Positions 8,236-17,504 of a DNA stretch of 64,000 nt are shown piece by piece; position 1 is the first letter of the stretch, and every line of letters starts with the position of its first letter. The stretch lies in assembly GCF_001875655.1 (NCBI RefSeq), contig NZ_MKEQ01000002.1:496001-560000 (forward strand), given 5' to 3'. The position numbers and the translations under genes were made by a program. Below the pieces are notes generated by a model that had not been told where the DNA came from, made no database searches, and worked only from the letters and a program-made list of their open reading frames with translations. The stretch comes from Enterobacter hormaechei ATCC 49162 (lineage in GTDB: Bacteria > Pseudomonadota > Gammaproteobacteria > Enterobacterales > Enterobacteriaceae).

Positions 8236-10165
8236 TGTCAGGATACCAGTACGAAGAAAATTCAGGCCTGATACGCGACATATCAGGTTGGTTATTGATG
8301 AAGTCGTCGGGGTAATAACCGTAATTTTTGATGCCGTTCAGCTGGAGCACCTGCATCCACTCCACCAGACGTTCATCGGCTACGGCACGCTGCGGTTTCT
8401 GCGCCCAGTCCCTGGCCTGAAGCTCAAAAATTGTTTTATTCAGCGCGCCGGGGCGTACGGCGACGGCTTTGACTAAACGCGTCAGCCAGGCATTGCTCTC
8501 TTCTGCCGGGACGGACTCCATCAGCGGCATTGCCATCGGCACCGTCCAGTCGTAGGCCGACAGAAAATCATCCAGATTTTGTGCAAACCACGCCTCGCTT
8601 TCCGGCTGGAGAATGGGCAACGCGAACATGTTCCGCGCGGTTTTGATCTGCGGACCACGGATGTTTTTCACAGCCTGGCTCAGGGTGCGGGTAAAACCGA
8701 TAAGCAGCTGGCTCTTCTGTCGGGTCGTGTCCTGTCCGGCATCGTCAACGTCCGTCAGCACCGCGTCGTCATGAAATAAGATCCCATTGAAGCTGGCATA
8801 GCGGGCCAGATCTTCATAGATTTCCGTCACCTGCTGGCGAACCTGCGGATCCCATGGAGAGAGCCTGATATAAGGCTCGGTGGCCACGGTCAGCTCTCCT
8901 GTTTGACGATCCCGGCGCTGCACGCGCGGCAGGGAAGGATCGAGATCGAACGAGAGGACCGGCATCCACGCGAAGACTTTCACTCCCGCGCGGGTTTGTA
9001 GCTGCCAGGCGACAAAATTAAAGAGATCGGCCCGGACCGGAAGCCGACGGTTGGGGAAATAGAGCGCGCCGATCCTGCCGTCGCCCCGCGGATCCGAAAA
9101 CGCCTGGAGAAACACATGGCTGATTTTCATGTCGTAGACCCGCTGCACGAGTTTGTTGATGTTTTTCGTCTGCTGGGCCGGATCGGGATCGTAGACGTAA
9201 TCAAGATCAACATGCATAACGCGCACCGGGTCAAACTCCTGAACGCGGGTAACCGTGTTGGCAAAGGCTTTTATCGATGGATTCCCGGCAATCAGCAGGC
9301 GCGGGATATTGCCGAGGTCGCGCACGTTTCCCAGCCCGTCTTCCAGGGTAAAGGCCAGCTGATAGCCCTGTTTTTGGGCGATAGCGAGCGACGTTCCGTT
9401 GGCAGCCCCATAGGGCCACACCCAGGCACGCGGCGCTTTTCCCGTCACTCGGGTGATTTTATCGGTGACTTTCCGTACGTCTGCGGCGATCCGCTGGTTG
9501 AACTGTTCATCGGTTTCGTAATGCCCCGTCGCCTTATCGAAAAAACGGTTGGCAATGGCGGGTTCACGGCTTCCCTGCGGGTTAGCCGGTATGCCGTAAT
9601 GCGAGGCCCAGGTATGCGAGCCAATCTCAATCAGCGGGGACTGGCTGAGTTCGCGCACCATATCCCAGGTGGCAAAGCGATCGCGGGGGGTCATCAGACC
9701 GCCGAAGTTAACGTTTTGATTTGCTGCCGTATCCACCCAACTGCCCACCGGCGCCCACAGCGCAGGAACGTTCCAGGCCTGAAGCAGGGGCCAGACGCGG
9801 GTGTAAAAGCTGCTGTAGCCATCATCAAAGCTGAGCAAAACGGCTTTCGGCGGCAGCGCTTTTTTTCCTTCATGCGCATCCAGAATGTCCTGCACGCTGA
9901 TAGCGTGATAACCGTTGTGCAAAAGCCAGCTTATCTGCTCGTTTAACGCGCTGGTGCGAACGGAGAGGTAGCGCTGATCGGCGGCATCATCTTCGACGTC
10001 GTGGTAGGCCAGGACCAGAAACTGGTTCTCCGGCCAGGGTTTGCTGGCCTCAAGCTGCGGCCTCTCTTTGGGGGCCATAAACGAGAGCGGCTGCGCGCAG
10101 AGGCTCGCGCTGAGGCAGAGCCAGCCGATGACGATCAGGCTTACAGAAAAACGTGTATTCAGCAT
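8228..10165 (-). CDS. pgaB: Poly-beta-1,6-N-acetylglucosamine N-deacetylase PgaB
   Basis: A 645-residue periplasmic enzyme that partly deacetylates PNAG before export through PgaA. The N-terminal polysaccharide deacetylase (CE4) domain shows the metal site Asp114-Asp115 (in SFDDGY) and His184/His189 (in SHTWASHYG); the C-terminal glycoside-hydrolase-like domain follows. Start 10165 is preferred because AAGGA lies 5 nt upstream, whereas the ATG at 10171 directly abuts the Shine-Dalgarno. E. coli PgaB is a lipoprotein, but here the segment ASLC-A has Leu at -1 of the only candidate cysteine (Cys23), which is not a good lipobox. The protein is about 25 residues shorter than E. coli PgaB because of an internal gap in the C-terminal domain. 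Confidence 0.95.
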   Translation of the reverse strand: MLNTRFSVSLIVIGWLCLSASLCAQPLSFMAPKERPQLEASKPWPENQFLVLAYHDVEDDAADQRYLSVRTSALNEQISWLLHNGYHAISVQDILDAHEGKKALPPKAVLLSFDDGYSSFYTRVWPLLQAWNVPALWAPVGSWVDTAANQNVNFGGLMTPRDRFATWDMVRELSQSPLIEIGSHTWASHYGIPANPQGSREPAIANRFFDKATGHYETDEQFNQRIAADVRKVTDKITRVTGKAPRAWVWPYGAANGTSLAIAQKQGYQLAFTLEDGLGNVRDLGNIPRLLIAGNPSIKAFANTVTRVQEFDPVRVMHVDLDYVYDPDPAQQTKNINKLVQRVYDMKISHVFLQAFSDPRGDGRIGALYFPNRRLPVRADLFNFVAWQLQTRAGVKVFAWMPVLSFDLDPSLPRVQRRDRQTGELTVATEPYIRLSPWDPQVRQQVTEIYEDLARYASFNGILFHDDAVLTDVDDAGQDTTRQKSQLLIGFTRTLSQAVKNIRGPQIKTARNMFALPILQPESEAWFAQNLDDFLSAYDWTVPMAMPLMESVPAEESNAWLTRLVKAVAVRPGALNKTIFELQARDWAQKPQRAVADERLVEWMQVLQLNGIKNYGYYPDDFINNQPDMSRIRPEFSSYWYPDND

Positions 10166-10173
10166 ATTCATCC

Positions 10174-12636
10174 TTAAAAGCGTAAAGTCGCATCTAACGT
10201 GACGGAGAGATTGCTCTCCCGTTTGCCGTCGTAAGGGCGCTTATCCCAGTTCAGCATCACGCCAGTATCGACAACGTTGTTCCACTGGAGGCGTTGCCCG
10301 TAACCCATCAGGGTGATGACACCCGTGGACTGATTTTTCTGCCAGTAGCTGCCGCCGCCTGCCACGAACTGCTGGCTCCAGCGGGTATCGTAGTGGCGGT
10401 ACATCTCATGATCGGCGGACAGGGCAGCCGTCACGGACAGATCCCGGGCCGGGTTGTAATAGAGCGTATCCCGCAGGCTGTTTTTACTGGCGGCGATCCC
10501 CGGTTCGAGATCCAGCGTCAGGGTCGGGGTCTGCCAGAGACGCTCTTTCCCCGCAAGGGTGTATTCCTGACGGCGGTTATGGTCTGAGAAGCGGCTGACG
10601 GCGGCGTTAAACTGATATTCACGTCGTTCGTTTTGATACCAGCGCACCCCACCTTCGCCCCGGTTGGCGCTAATTCCATTGCGTAATGCGCGTAAGGGCG
10701 TGGTGCGGGACAAGCGTTCGAGGCTACCGCTGACCTGCCAGTTATCATTCAGGCTGTAAATCGTTGAGAGTCGTGCACCCGGCCTGTTTGTACCGTGATA
10801 GCGATTACTGGAGAGTTCGGCTTCGAGCGTGAGGTCACGGGGCCGCCACTCAACCCCGCCTGACAGGTGACGGCTGGTGCCTTTACCTTCGTCGAAACGC
10901 CCCTGCGCAAAGCGGGTGCCTGCAAATAATCGCCAGTTATCCGCGACGGGCGGGCCGTAGAGCGTGGCGTCCCAGGTGAAATCGTGTGAACCGCTGACTG
11001 GGTTATCGGAGTGCAATCCCTTGCCCGCGTTGAGGCGCAGTTCGGACATATGATGGACGTTTCTGATCCTGTCCAGGCGCTGGACGCTGCGATCGACCGG
11101 GGCGCGAGCGAGCACATCATCGGTAAGTAAATCCATCTCCCGCCACGCCTGTAAATCCATCGCGACGTAAGCCTGCTGCTGCTCAAGTTCTGTACTGGAG
11201 GGTTCCAGCGCCTCCGCCATTTTCAGTTTTTTTTCAGCCGCGCGCGGCAGTCCCCTGGCCTGAAGCAGGGTGGCATAGTCGATCTGTAATCCCTGATTGC
11301 CCGGCGCCGTTGACGCCAGACGATACGACAGCTCTTCGGCTTCCGGCAGGGCGTTGGTCGCCAGCAAATAGTTAAGTTTGAGGGTCTGCCCGGTGAGCCA
11401 CCGATCGTTCGGCTGAGGGGTTGGAGATCCGAAATCGTAGCGGATCCAGGGAACGCTGCGGGTCTCGCGCTCAACATACTCGTGGGCAGACTGATACTGC
11501 CCCGTATCCAGCCAGGCATAGAAAAGCGCATGCTCCTCGTCCTGCGGATCGGCGGCGTATTGCGGATAACGTTGCACAAGCGAGAAGGCGGCGGCGGTGT
11601 TTTTCTCCTGCAAACAGGCGGAGATCACCCAGCCGATGGCCCAGTCCGGCACCGGATGCTGTGCGGCCGTCAGCGCCTGATATTCGCTAATGACCTGTTG
11701 GTAATCACCATGCGCATACAGCGCACCAAGCCTGTCGATACGGGCAAGGATGACGTCTTCAGCCGCCTGCGGTTCGTTTTGCCAGCGGGAAAGCAGGGCG
11801 TGATAGCGATCTAATGCGTTTTGTGCCAGCCGCAGGCGCGCTTTCTCTGTTCTGCCAGGCACATCCGCCAGGCGTACCCTTTCAGCCGCCGCATTACGCT
11901 CGAGGCGGCGACGCTCCGCGGCAGACATCGCCGCGCTTTGCGACAGCCAGAGCGCGGGCGTGCTTACCCGGTTATCCGTTAACGCCTCGATCGTCTCGCG
12001 AAGAAGGGCATTATTCCCTGGTGCGGCGTTCAGCGCGCGCATGTCCGCCAGCAGCCGATCCGCGTTTTTTCCCTGGCGCATCCAGACATAGGAGAGCGCC
12101 TCAAGGTGCGCGGGGGAAGGATCGTCCTTAACCAGTTGCCGGGCTTCCGAAAGCGCGAGGCGATCTCTGCGGGCATCGGCCAGGGTTTTAACATAGCCGA
12201 TGCGGTAATCGTCGTTATCCGGCGCAAGGCTTTGCGCCTCTTTCCACAGCGATAAGGCGGATGGCCAGGCTTTTTGGTTTCTTCTGGACTGCGCGACAGC
12301 AGCAATGGCGCGTGCGGGCAGTGGCATATAAATACCATAACGCTGCCAGACCCGAATAACCTCGTCATCGCGTCCTGCCCAGGAGGCTACCTGTAACCAG
12401 TCCGCAACCTGTTCGGGCGTTAAAGCATGTTGTTGCTCATAGCGCTGTAGATAATCAAGAAACAGCGCGTAATTACCGTTACGTGCCTGTTGAATCTGAT
12501 GCTCATAAACGGATTCACCAGCCCAAACCAGAACAGGAAAGAGTAAAAGCAGGAACAATAATATTGTGGTGCGATAAAAGAATAACGTAGTGAAGCGAAG
12601 CGATCTTTCCATATCTATTTGCCATTTGTTTTTCAT
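10174..12636 (-). CDS. pgaA: PNAG outer-membrane export porin PgaA
   Basis: An outer-membrane protein of about 820 residues. A long signal sequence (basic start, hydrophobic run, cleavage near VWA-GES) leads into periplasmic TPR-like repeats to about residue 510, then a C-terminal beta barrel ending in Phe (LDATLRF). PgaA binds PgaB and exports the deacetylated polymer. The start is uncertain: the frame is open to a GTG at 12660, ATG codons occur at 12636 and 12612, and none has a strong Shine-Dalgarno; 12636 is chosen because it leaves a normal signal peptide. It is the first gene of pgaABCD, and the gap to pgaB is only 8 nt. Confidence 0.93.
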   Translation of the reverse strand: MKNKWQIDMERSLRFTTLFFYRTTILLFLLLLFPVLVWAGESVYEHQIQQARNGNYALFLDYLQRYEQQHALTPEQVADWLQVASWAGRDDEVIRVWQRYGIYMPLPARAIAAVAQSRRNQKAWPSALSLWKEAQSLAPDNDDYRIGYVKTLADARRDRLALSEARQLVKDDPSPAHLEALSYVWMRQGKNADRLLADMRALNAAPGNNALLRETIEALTDNRVSTPALWLSQSAAMSAAERRRLERNAAAERVRLADVPGRTEKARLRLAQNALDRYHALLSRWQNEPQAAEDVILARIDRLGALYAHGDYQQVISEYQALTAAQHPVPDWAIGWVISACLQEKNTAAAFSLVQRYPQYAADPQDEEHALFYAWLDTGQYQSAHEYVERETRSVPWIRYDFGSPTPQPNDRWLTGQTLKLNYLLATNALPEAEELSYRLASTAPGNQGLQIDYATLLQARGLPRAAEKKLKMAEALEPSSTELEQQQAYVAMDLQAWREMDLLTDDVLARAPVDRSVQRLDRIRNVHHMSELRLNAGKGLHSDNPVSGSHDFTWDATLYGPPVADNWRLFAGTRFAQGRFDEGKGTSRHLSGGVEWRPRDLTLEAELSSNRYHGTNRPGARLSTIYSLNDNWQVSGSLERLSRTTPLRALRNGISANRGEGGVRWYQNERREYQFNAAVSRFSDHNRRQEYTLAGKERLWQTPTLTLDLEPGIAASKNSLRDTLYYNPARDLSVTAALSADHEMYRHYDTRWSQQFVAGGGSYWQKNQSTGVITLMGYGQRLQWNNVVDTGVMLNWDKRPYDGKRESNLSVTLDATLRF

Positions 12637-13232
12637 AAATCCATTGCATAACACGGCCACCTTTTATCTTTGTGTAAAAGGCCATAAATGAGAACATTAA
12701 AACGAAAATGCAGTTACGTTATGGGTTACTTACCTGAAGGTAATTATGGGGCCTCATCTCAATGGGTTGGGTTGGAGGTAATGTACACCTGATATACTGG
12801 CGGATAAATATGTTGAAAAGCACGTGTGTGGTTTTGAGATAAATCTGGAATCGGAAGCGTTAAGTGATTATTTAAGAATGGATTGCTATTTGCAACTTGC
12901 TGAAATAAATGGCTTTTATTTTTAATGTAGCAGCTTTGTTTATATTTGAGATGGCGTTTATCTGGCGTAATTAAAGAACTTTCCTGCCCATATTTGGGAA
13001 GTTTCATGACAAAAATTCTCAATGTTTAGTGAAGTGACTTTTCTGAGATTGTTTTTTATTTATAATTAAAGCCAGCCATTGAGTAAAAGTCTTCAGAAAG
13101 TCTTTGTCATCAATGTGTGTATTGAGGGATATTCAAAGCTGGAATACATTTGTCGTTAATATAAAAGCGCTATAAACGAAGGCTGTCTTCTTTCTGAAGA
13201 GGCGTTCTTGCTTTAACTAATAGGGATGCTTA
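12637..13232. other. A+T-rich intergenic region between pgaA and the LuxR-type regulator
   Basis: About 600 bp with no gene I can support. It must contain the pgaA promoter and leader and the promoter of the divergent regulator at 13233. An 87-codon minus-strand frame (12759-13022) has no Shine-Dalgarno and unconvincing composition. I could not identify NhaR or CsrA sites with confidence. Confidence 0.6.
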
Positions 13233-13808
13233 GTGGCAACTTCAATAGTGTTAGTGACACAGGATCGCTACCTTGTCTGGGGAATGAGGCAATTTTTCCC
13301 TGATATCATTCTGCTCGACTCGATAGACAGAAACATATTTGATAACGGTGCAGATGAATATTCTGTGCTGATTGATAGTCGTTCTCCGCTCCGTTTATAT
13401 GATTACCTGATACGCCATCCTGCCAGAACGAAAAAAACGATCTGCTGCGTCATGCTTGATATGCGACATCGCGAGGAGAATCTGCTCGATATGAAGTTGT
13501 TTTTGAATACCTCGCTCACCGCGCCGGATATGGCGTCATTGTTCAACCTGGTGCTCAACATGAAGGGCAGGCGTCTGACAACCAAATGGCTGCTCAACTT
13601 ACGGCTTAGCACCCACGAAGCGATCATGCTGCGGTTGCTCCGGGCCGGGATGTCGATGGAAGCAATCGCAGCTGAGCTACATATGTCGGTTAAGAGCCTC
13701 TATCGCAAACGAACGGCGCTGTCTGAGCGGTTGGGGGCGGAGAACTTCAACGAGGCGTGTTTGTTTATCTTTAGAAATAAATTGTTGAGCCTTAACGAGA
13801 ACCCGTAA
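13233..13808 (+). CDS. LuxR-type helix-turn-helix transcriptional regulator
   Basis: A 191-residue protein with a C-terminal LuxR/FixJ-type HTH (about 126-170: LSTHEAIMLRLL, then the recognition segment MSVKSLYRKRTAL). The N-terminal half resembles a degenerate response-regulator domain (IVLVTQDRYLVWGM at the start) but has no clear phosphoacceptor context, so phosphorylation is doubtful. The start is GTG at 13233 with AGGGA 6 nt upstream. It is divergent from pgaABCD and precedes the PTS operon in the same direction, so it could control either. I do not recognise a named orthologue. Codon use is A+T-richer than in the backbone genes. Confidence 0.8.
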   Translation: MATSIVLVTQDRYLVWGMRQFFPDIILLDSIDRNIFDNGADEYSVLIDSRSPLRLYDYLIRHPARTKKTICCVMLDMRHREENLLDMKLFLNTSLTAPDMASLFNLVLNMKGRRLTTKWLLNLRLSTHEAIMLRLLRAGMSMEAIAAELHMSVKSLYRKRTALSERLGAENFNEACLFIFRNKLLSLNENP

Positions 13809-13938
13809 AAAACAAAAACTCCACTTTAAATCATTGTTGTTGGTGTTTTTGGAGTTTTGTGACAAAGATAACGGTTACGATAAACATGGATAAATACAAT
13901 ACGCTGAAACTACTATCCAGGGAGCGAGATTTTCTTAT

Positions 13939-15261
13939 ATGGATTTCATCAATAAAGTTAAAAGTGGGGGCGGTATTGTTTTCATTGATAAGCTCTCGAA
14001 TTGGGCGGGTGCTTTTTCAGGCCAACGACATCTCTCGGCTGTAAGAGAATCATTTGTCGCGTTGATGCCTTTAATTATTGCCGCATCACTGTTTATATTA
14101 ATAAATAACGTATTACTTAACGGCGAATCCGGTTTAGTCGGATTTTTGGGCCTGGAAGGCGCATGGATTAACCATCTACAGGAAATCGGCGTTCGCGTGT
14201 ATAACGGAACGCTGAATATTCTTGCCTTTCTTGCTACGGTGATGATTTCATATCGTTTAGCCAACAGCTATGGTGAGGATGGGATAACCTATGCTGTCTT
14301 CTCGCTGGCATGTTTATTTGTATTATTCCCGGTCAGTATTCCCGTTACAGCACCGGCTGGAGAGGTTTTTCAGGTTTCGGGGCTAATCAGTGGCAATGAA
14401 AGTGGTGCATCAGGTATGTTTGTAGGCATATTTGTAGCGCTTATTGCAACGGAGGTTTTTCGTAAGGTTTCAGCCTCGCCGAAATTAAAAATTACCCTCT
14501 CTGATTCGGTTCCTCCTTCTGTCTCCAGGAGCTTTAACGTATTAATACCGATGATTCTGGTATTAACCTTGTTAAGTGTTTTTGCATGGTCGTTGACAAG
14601 CCTTTTCAACAAAAATATCCATGAAATTGTTACTCTAATGATCCAGGCTCCACTGCAAAATATTTTACAGGGCCTGAGCGGAGTCATCGGGCTGTTGTTG
14701 ACGCAAAACGGCTTATGGTGGGCGGGGATCCACGGTGCCAGTATCATGTACCCGATCACTGAGACAACCCTGCTGGTGGCGATTCAGGAAAACACGGCCG
14801 CGTTTAAGGCTGGCCTTGCAATCCCTCATATCGTCACGAAGCCTTTTATCGATGCCTATGGCTTTATGGGCGGCGGGGGTCAGACAATCGGTTTACTGAT
14901 TGCTCTGTGGATTGCCGCGAAAAAAGCAGATCATCGTGCAATCACGCGCCTGGCGACGCCGGGGATGCTATTCAATATAAATGAGCCACTGATTTTTGGC
15001 CTGCCCATTATGTTCAATCCGGTACTGATTATACCCTTCTTATTCACCCCGGTTATCAGCATTGTGATTGCTTATGCCGCTACGGCAATGAATATCATTA
15101 ACCATACCTATGTACTTGTTCCATGGACAACGCCGCCAGTGATCAGCGCTTTTCTGGCGACGGGAGGCGACTGGCGTGCTGCGGTATTGTCCGTCTTTTT
15201 AATCGGCTTGTCGGTTATTATTTATCTGCCATTTGTTTTTGCTATGAATAAACAGAAATAA
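13939..15261 (+). CDS. PTS transporter subunit EIIC, lactose/cellobiose family
   Basis: A 440-residue polytopic membrane protein forming the sugar channel of a phosphotransferase system. About ten hydrophobic segments are visible, and the family motif NINEPLIFGLPIMFNP lies at about 349-364, followed by PFLFTPVIS. The usual GGSG motif appears as GGGGQTIGL. EIIB and EIIA are encoded separately downstream in the same operon. The Shine-Dalgarno (GGGAG) is about 13 nt from the ATG, which is long. It is the first gene of a six-gene unit with a DUF4127 protein. The substrate is likely a disaccharide or glycoside but cannot be named from sequence. Confidence 0.92.
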   Translation: MDFINKVKSGGGIVFIDKLSNWAGAFSGQRHLSAVRESFVALMPLIIAASLFILINNVLLNGESGLVGFLGLEGAWINHLQEIGVRVYNGTLNILAFLATVMISYRLANSYGEDGITYAVFSLACLFVLFPVSIPVTAPAGEVFQVSGLISGNESGASGMFVGIFVALIATEVFRKVSASPKLKITLSDSVPPSVSRSFNVLIPMILVLTLLSVFAWSLTSLFNKNIHEIVTLMIQAPLQNILQGLSGVIGLLLTQNGLWWAGIHGASIMYPITETTLLVAIQENTAAFKAGLAIPHIVTKPFIDAYGFMGGGGQTIGLLIALWIAAKKADHRAITRLATPGMLFNINEPLIFGLPIMFNPVLIIPFLFTPVISIVIAYAATAMNIINHTYVLVPWTTPPVISAFLATGGDWRAAVLSVFLIGLSVIIYLPFVFAMNKQK

Positions 15262-15275
15262 CCAGAGAGAAATAT

Positions 15276-16820
15276 ATGAACATGATTTGCGTGCCTCTGG
15301 ATATCAGACCCTATAATTACGACTTTCTTATCTCTCTGGCTTCAATGGACAGTAAGTTGTCATTAAAAATGCCCGCTAAAGATATTTTAGGCTATAAGAA
15401 GCAGCCCGCATCACATCAGGCTGTCGATGAATTTATAAACAGCCATTGCGCCGATGCCGACGCGTTGATTATCAGTCTGGATATGTATCTCTACGGAGGG
15501 CTTTTTCCGGCGCGTATTCATCAGATGGAATTGAGCGAGCTTACGGCAAGGATGAATAAAATTAAAAGTCTGAAAGAGCGTTATCCGTCTCTTAAGATAT
15601 ATGCTTCTTCACTGGTATTGCGTACGCCAAAGTATAATTCCAGTGAAGAAGAGCCGGATTACTACGCACGTATCGGACATTCTATTTTTCAGGTCGGTTA
15701 CCTGTCTGACAAAGAAAAGCGTGTTGGGCTAAGCGAAGATGAAAAAGTTGAGCTGCGTGCCCATCATTCCGCCATTGATTCTGCTTCCTTTGATGACTGG
15801 CTGTCGCGCCGAAGCAAGAATCTGCTGCTTATCGAAAAAGCAATCGAACTGGTTGATGAAAAAGTTCTCGAACAACTGATCATTCCTCTGGACGATACGG
15901 CGGAGTTTGGTTTCACGATGCAGGATCAGGTACGCATTTACGAAAAAGTATCCCAGCTGGGGGTACAGGATCGGGTGTTTGTTCATCCCGGCACCGATGA
16001 GTCTGGATGCACATTATTGACCAAAGCCTATTTATCGCTGAAGGAGCAGGATTTTTTAGCGACCACGTTCTATTCAAACGAATTGTTTAAACATTTTATT
16101 CCTAATTATGAAGATCGGCCTTTTGTACACTCACTGCGCTCGCATGCTGCCGCGTCAGGTCTCACATTGGTTGATAATGATGTATCGCTGCCTGTCTTAG
16201 CGATCAATGGTTGTGGTGAGATCATGCAGGAGGCTTTTGATATCAGTTATGGCTATAACCTGCAAACCGGCGCGCGTAAGCCAACGTATAAAAATATAAC
16301 GTATTACACGCATCGTGATTTGGGGTCATATGCAAAGCACATTGCTGCCAGGGCGGCGCGGGTGCCAGTGGTGGTCATTGATGTAGCAATGTCAAACGGC
16401 GGTGAAACTGAACTGGTGCGTGCGCTGGATAAAGCCGGTGCGCTTGATGTCATTAAGGGCTACGCAGGCTGGAACACGACCTGTAATTCGTTAGGAACGG
16501 GGATCGCGCACCTTGTCTTTTCGACCCTGGGCGATAATGCTGACGCTATCGAACGTTTCTATAAAGAAAGGCTGATATCGGACTGGGCTTATCAGACTGA
16601 AGTCCGTTTTCCCGTTCAGTTCGAATATTTACCTTCAATTGGCCTGAGTTATTCCTCATTCGCAGAAAAGGAATCCAGCGTATTCGATAAAATTAAGACT
16701 GAAATAGAAAACACCTGGCAGGAAAATATTAAGCATAGCTTTAATGGTTGCTGTCCTGCGATTACATCCATTTCCGCACCTTTTCAACGGATGAGCGGTT
16801 TACATTTTACTGTTGTATGA
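15276..16820 (+). CDS. DUF4127 family protein, possible processing enzyme for the PTS substrate
   Basis: A 514-residue cytoplasmic protein (no signal peptide or membrane segment) of the DUF4127 family, whose function I do not know to be established. Conserved blocks are PLDIRPYNYDF (7-17), SLDMYLYGGLFPAR (67-80), LDDTAEFGF (205-213), HPGTDESG (237-244), AMSNGGETELV (371-381) and GYAGWNTTCNSLGT (395-408). The repeated Asp/Glu/His-rich blocks suggest an enzyme active site, but this is inference. The gene lies 14 nt after EIIC and 24 nt before EIIB, so it is embedded in the PTS operon. No GH1, GH4 or other known phospho-glycosidase is encoded nearby, making this protein the natural candidate to process the imported phospho-sugar. 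Confidence 0.85.
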   Translation: MNMICVPLDIRPYNYDFLISLASMDSKLSLKMPAKDILGYKKQPASHQAVDEFINSHCADADALIISLDMYLYGGLFPARIHQMELSELTARMNKIKSLKERYPSLKIYASSLVLRTPKYNSSEEEPDYYARIGHSIFQVGYLSDKEKRVGLSEDEKVELRAHHSAIDSASFDDWLSRRSKNLLLIEKAIELVDEKVLEQLIIPLDDTAEFGFTMQDQVRIYEKVSQLGVQDRVFVHPGTDESGCTLLTKAYLSLKEQDFLATTFYSNELFKHFIPNYEDRPFVHSLRSHAAASGLTLVDNDVSLPVLAINGCGEIMQEAFDISYGYNLQTGARKPTYKNITYYTHRDLGSYAKHIAARAARVPVVVIDVAMSNGGETELVRALDKAGALDVIKGYAGWNTTCNSLGTGIAHLVFSTLGDNADAIERFYKERLISDWAYQTEVRFPVQFEYLPSIGLSYSSFAEKESSVFDKIKTEIENTWQENIKHSFNGCCPAITSISAPFQRMSGLHFTVV

Positions 16821-16844
16821 TTTTATTAAGAACAGGTAATAACT

Positions 16845-17156
16845 ATGAATAAAATACTTTTAGTGTGTGCTGCCGGTATGTCTACCTCGATGTTAATGAA
16901 GCGAATGAAAGATTACGCCTGCTCCATCGGCCACGAGTCTGTGATTGAAGCGCACGGCGTAGATGTTCTGAAAGATGTTATCGCAAAATATGATGTTGTC
17001 CTGGTTGCCCCACAGATCCGATTCAAGCTGGCTGAAATACAAAAGCTGGCGGAGATGCATGGCAAGAAATCAGACGCCATCAACCCATTACAGTATGGGG
17101 CGATGAATGGTGAAAAAGTGTATCAACAGGCCATTGATCTGATTTCTTCGAAATGA
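16845..17156 (+). CDS. PTS EIIB, lactose/cellobiose family
   Basis: A 103-residue cytoplasmic phosphocarrier. The phosphorylated cysteine is Cys8 in the P-loop LVCAAGMSTS, which is characteristic of cellobiose/lactose EIIB. It takes phosphate from EIIA and passes it to the sugar bound by EIIC. The separate EIIB between the DUF4127 gene and EIIA resembles the chb/cel arrangement rather than fused LacE. The gap to the next gene is about 35 nt. Confidence 0.95.
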   Translation: MNKILLVCAAGMSTSMLMKRMKDYACSIGHESVIEAHGVDVLKDVIAKYDVVLVAPQIRFKLAEIQKLAEMHGKKSDAINPLQYGAMNGEKVYQQAIDLISSK

Positions 17157-17191
17157 GTCGTATCCACTGAACCTGAAACGGGATGATAAAA

Positions 17192-17497
17192 ATGAGCTAT
17201 GAAGATGATGTTATGTCGCTGATTATTGCCGCGGGTGAAGGGCGTAGCTGTGCCATGGAGGCGCTCTGTTTTGCAAAAGCGGGTAATTTTGCAGAAGCGG
17301 AAGCTTCTTTGAGCGTTTCTGCGGATGCTTTCAGACAGGCCCACGAGATACAGACCCGGATCATTGGTCTGGATGAGGGCGTGGGTAAAGTACCCGTCAC
17401 GCTGGTGATGGTGCATGCCCAGGATCACCTTATGACAGGTATGCTTTGCCGGGAACTTGTGACAGAATTGATAGAGATTTATAAAAAGATGGAGTGA
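17192..17497 (+). CDS. PTS EIIA, lactose/cellobiose family
   Basis: A 101-residue helical phosphocarrier. The phosphorylated His is His75 in VMVHAQDHLMT, with the adjacent metal-site Asp78, as in LacF/ChbA. Start 17192 (MSYEDDV) is preferred because GGGA lies 8 nt upstream; an ATG at 17183 abuts that sequence. It receives phosphate from HPr, which is encoded elsewhere. It is followed 7 nt later by the RpiR-type regulator. Confidence 0.94.
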   Translation: MSYEDDVMSLIIAAGEGRSCAMEALCFAKAGNFAEAEASLSVSADAFRQAHEIQTRIIGLDEGVGKVPVTLVMVHAQDHLMTGMLCRELVTELIEIYKKME

Positions 17498-17504
17498 CTA
17501 CTTA

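Noticed and set aside
12759..13022. 87-codon minus-strand ORF in the pgaA upstream region
   Set aside because: No Shine-Dalgarno, no recognisable domain, and it lies in A+T-rich intergenic DNA where such frames arise by chance.
13815..13863. Hairpin-like AAAACTCCA...TGGAGTTTT after the LuxR-type gene as a terminator
   Set aside because: The loop is about 30 nt and the stem is only 9 A/T-rich bp; it could be chance or an operator.
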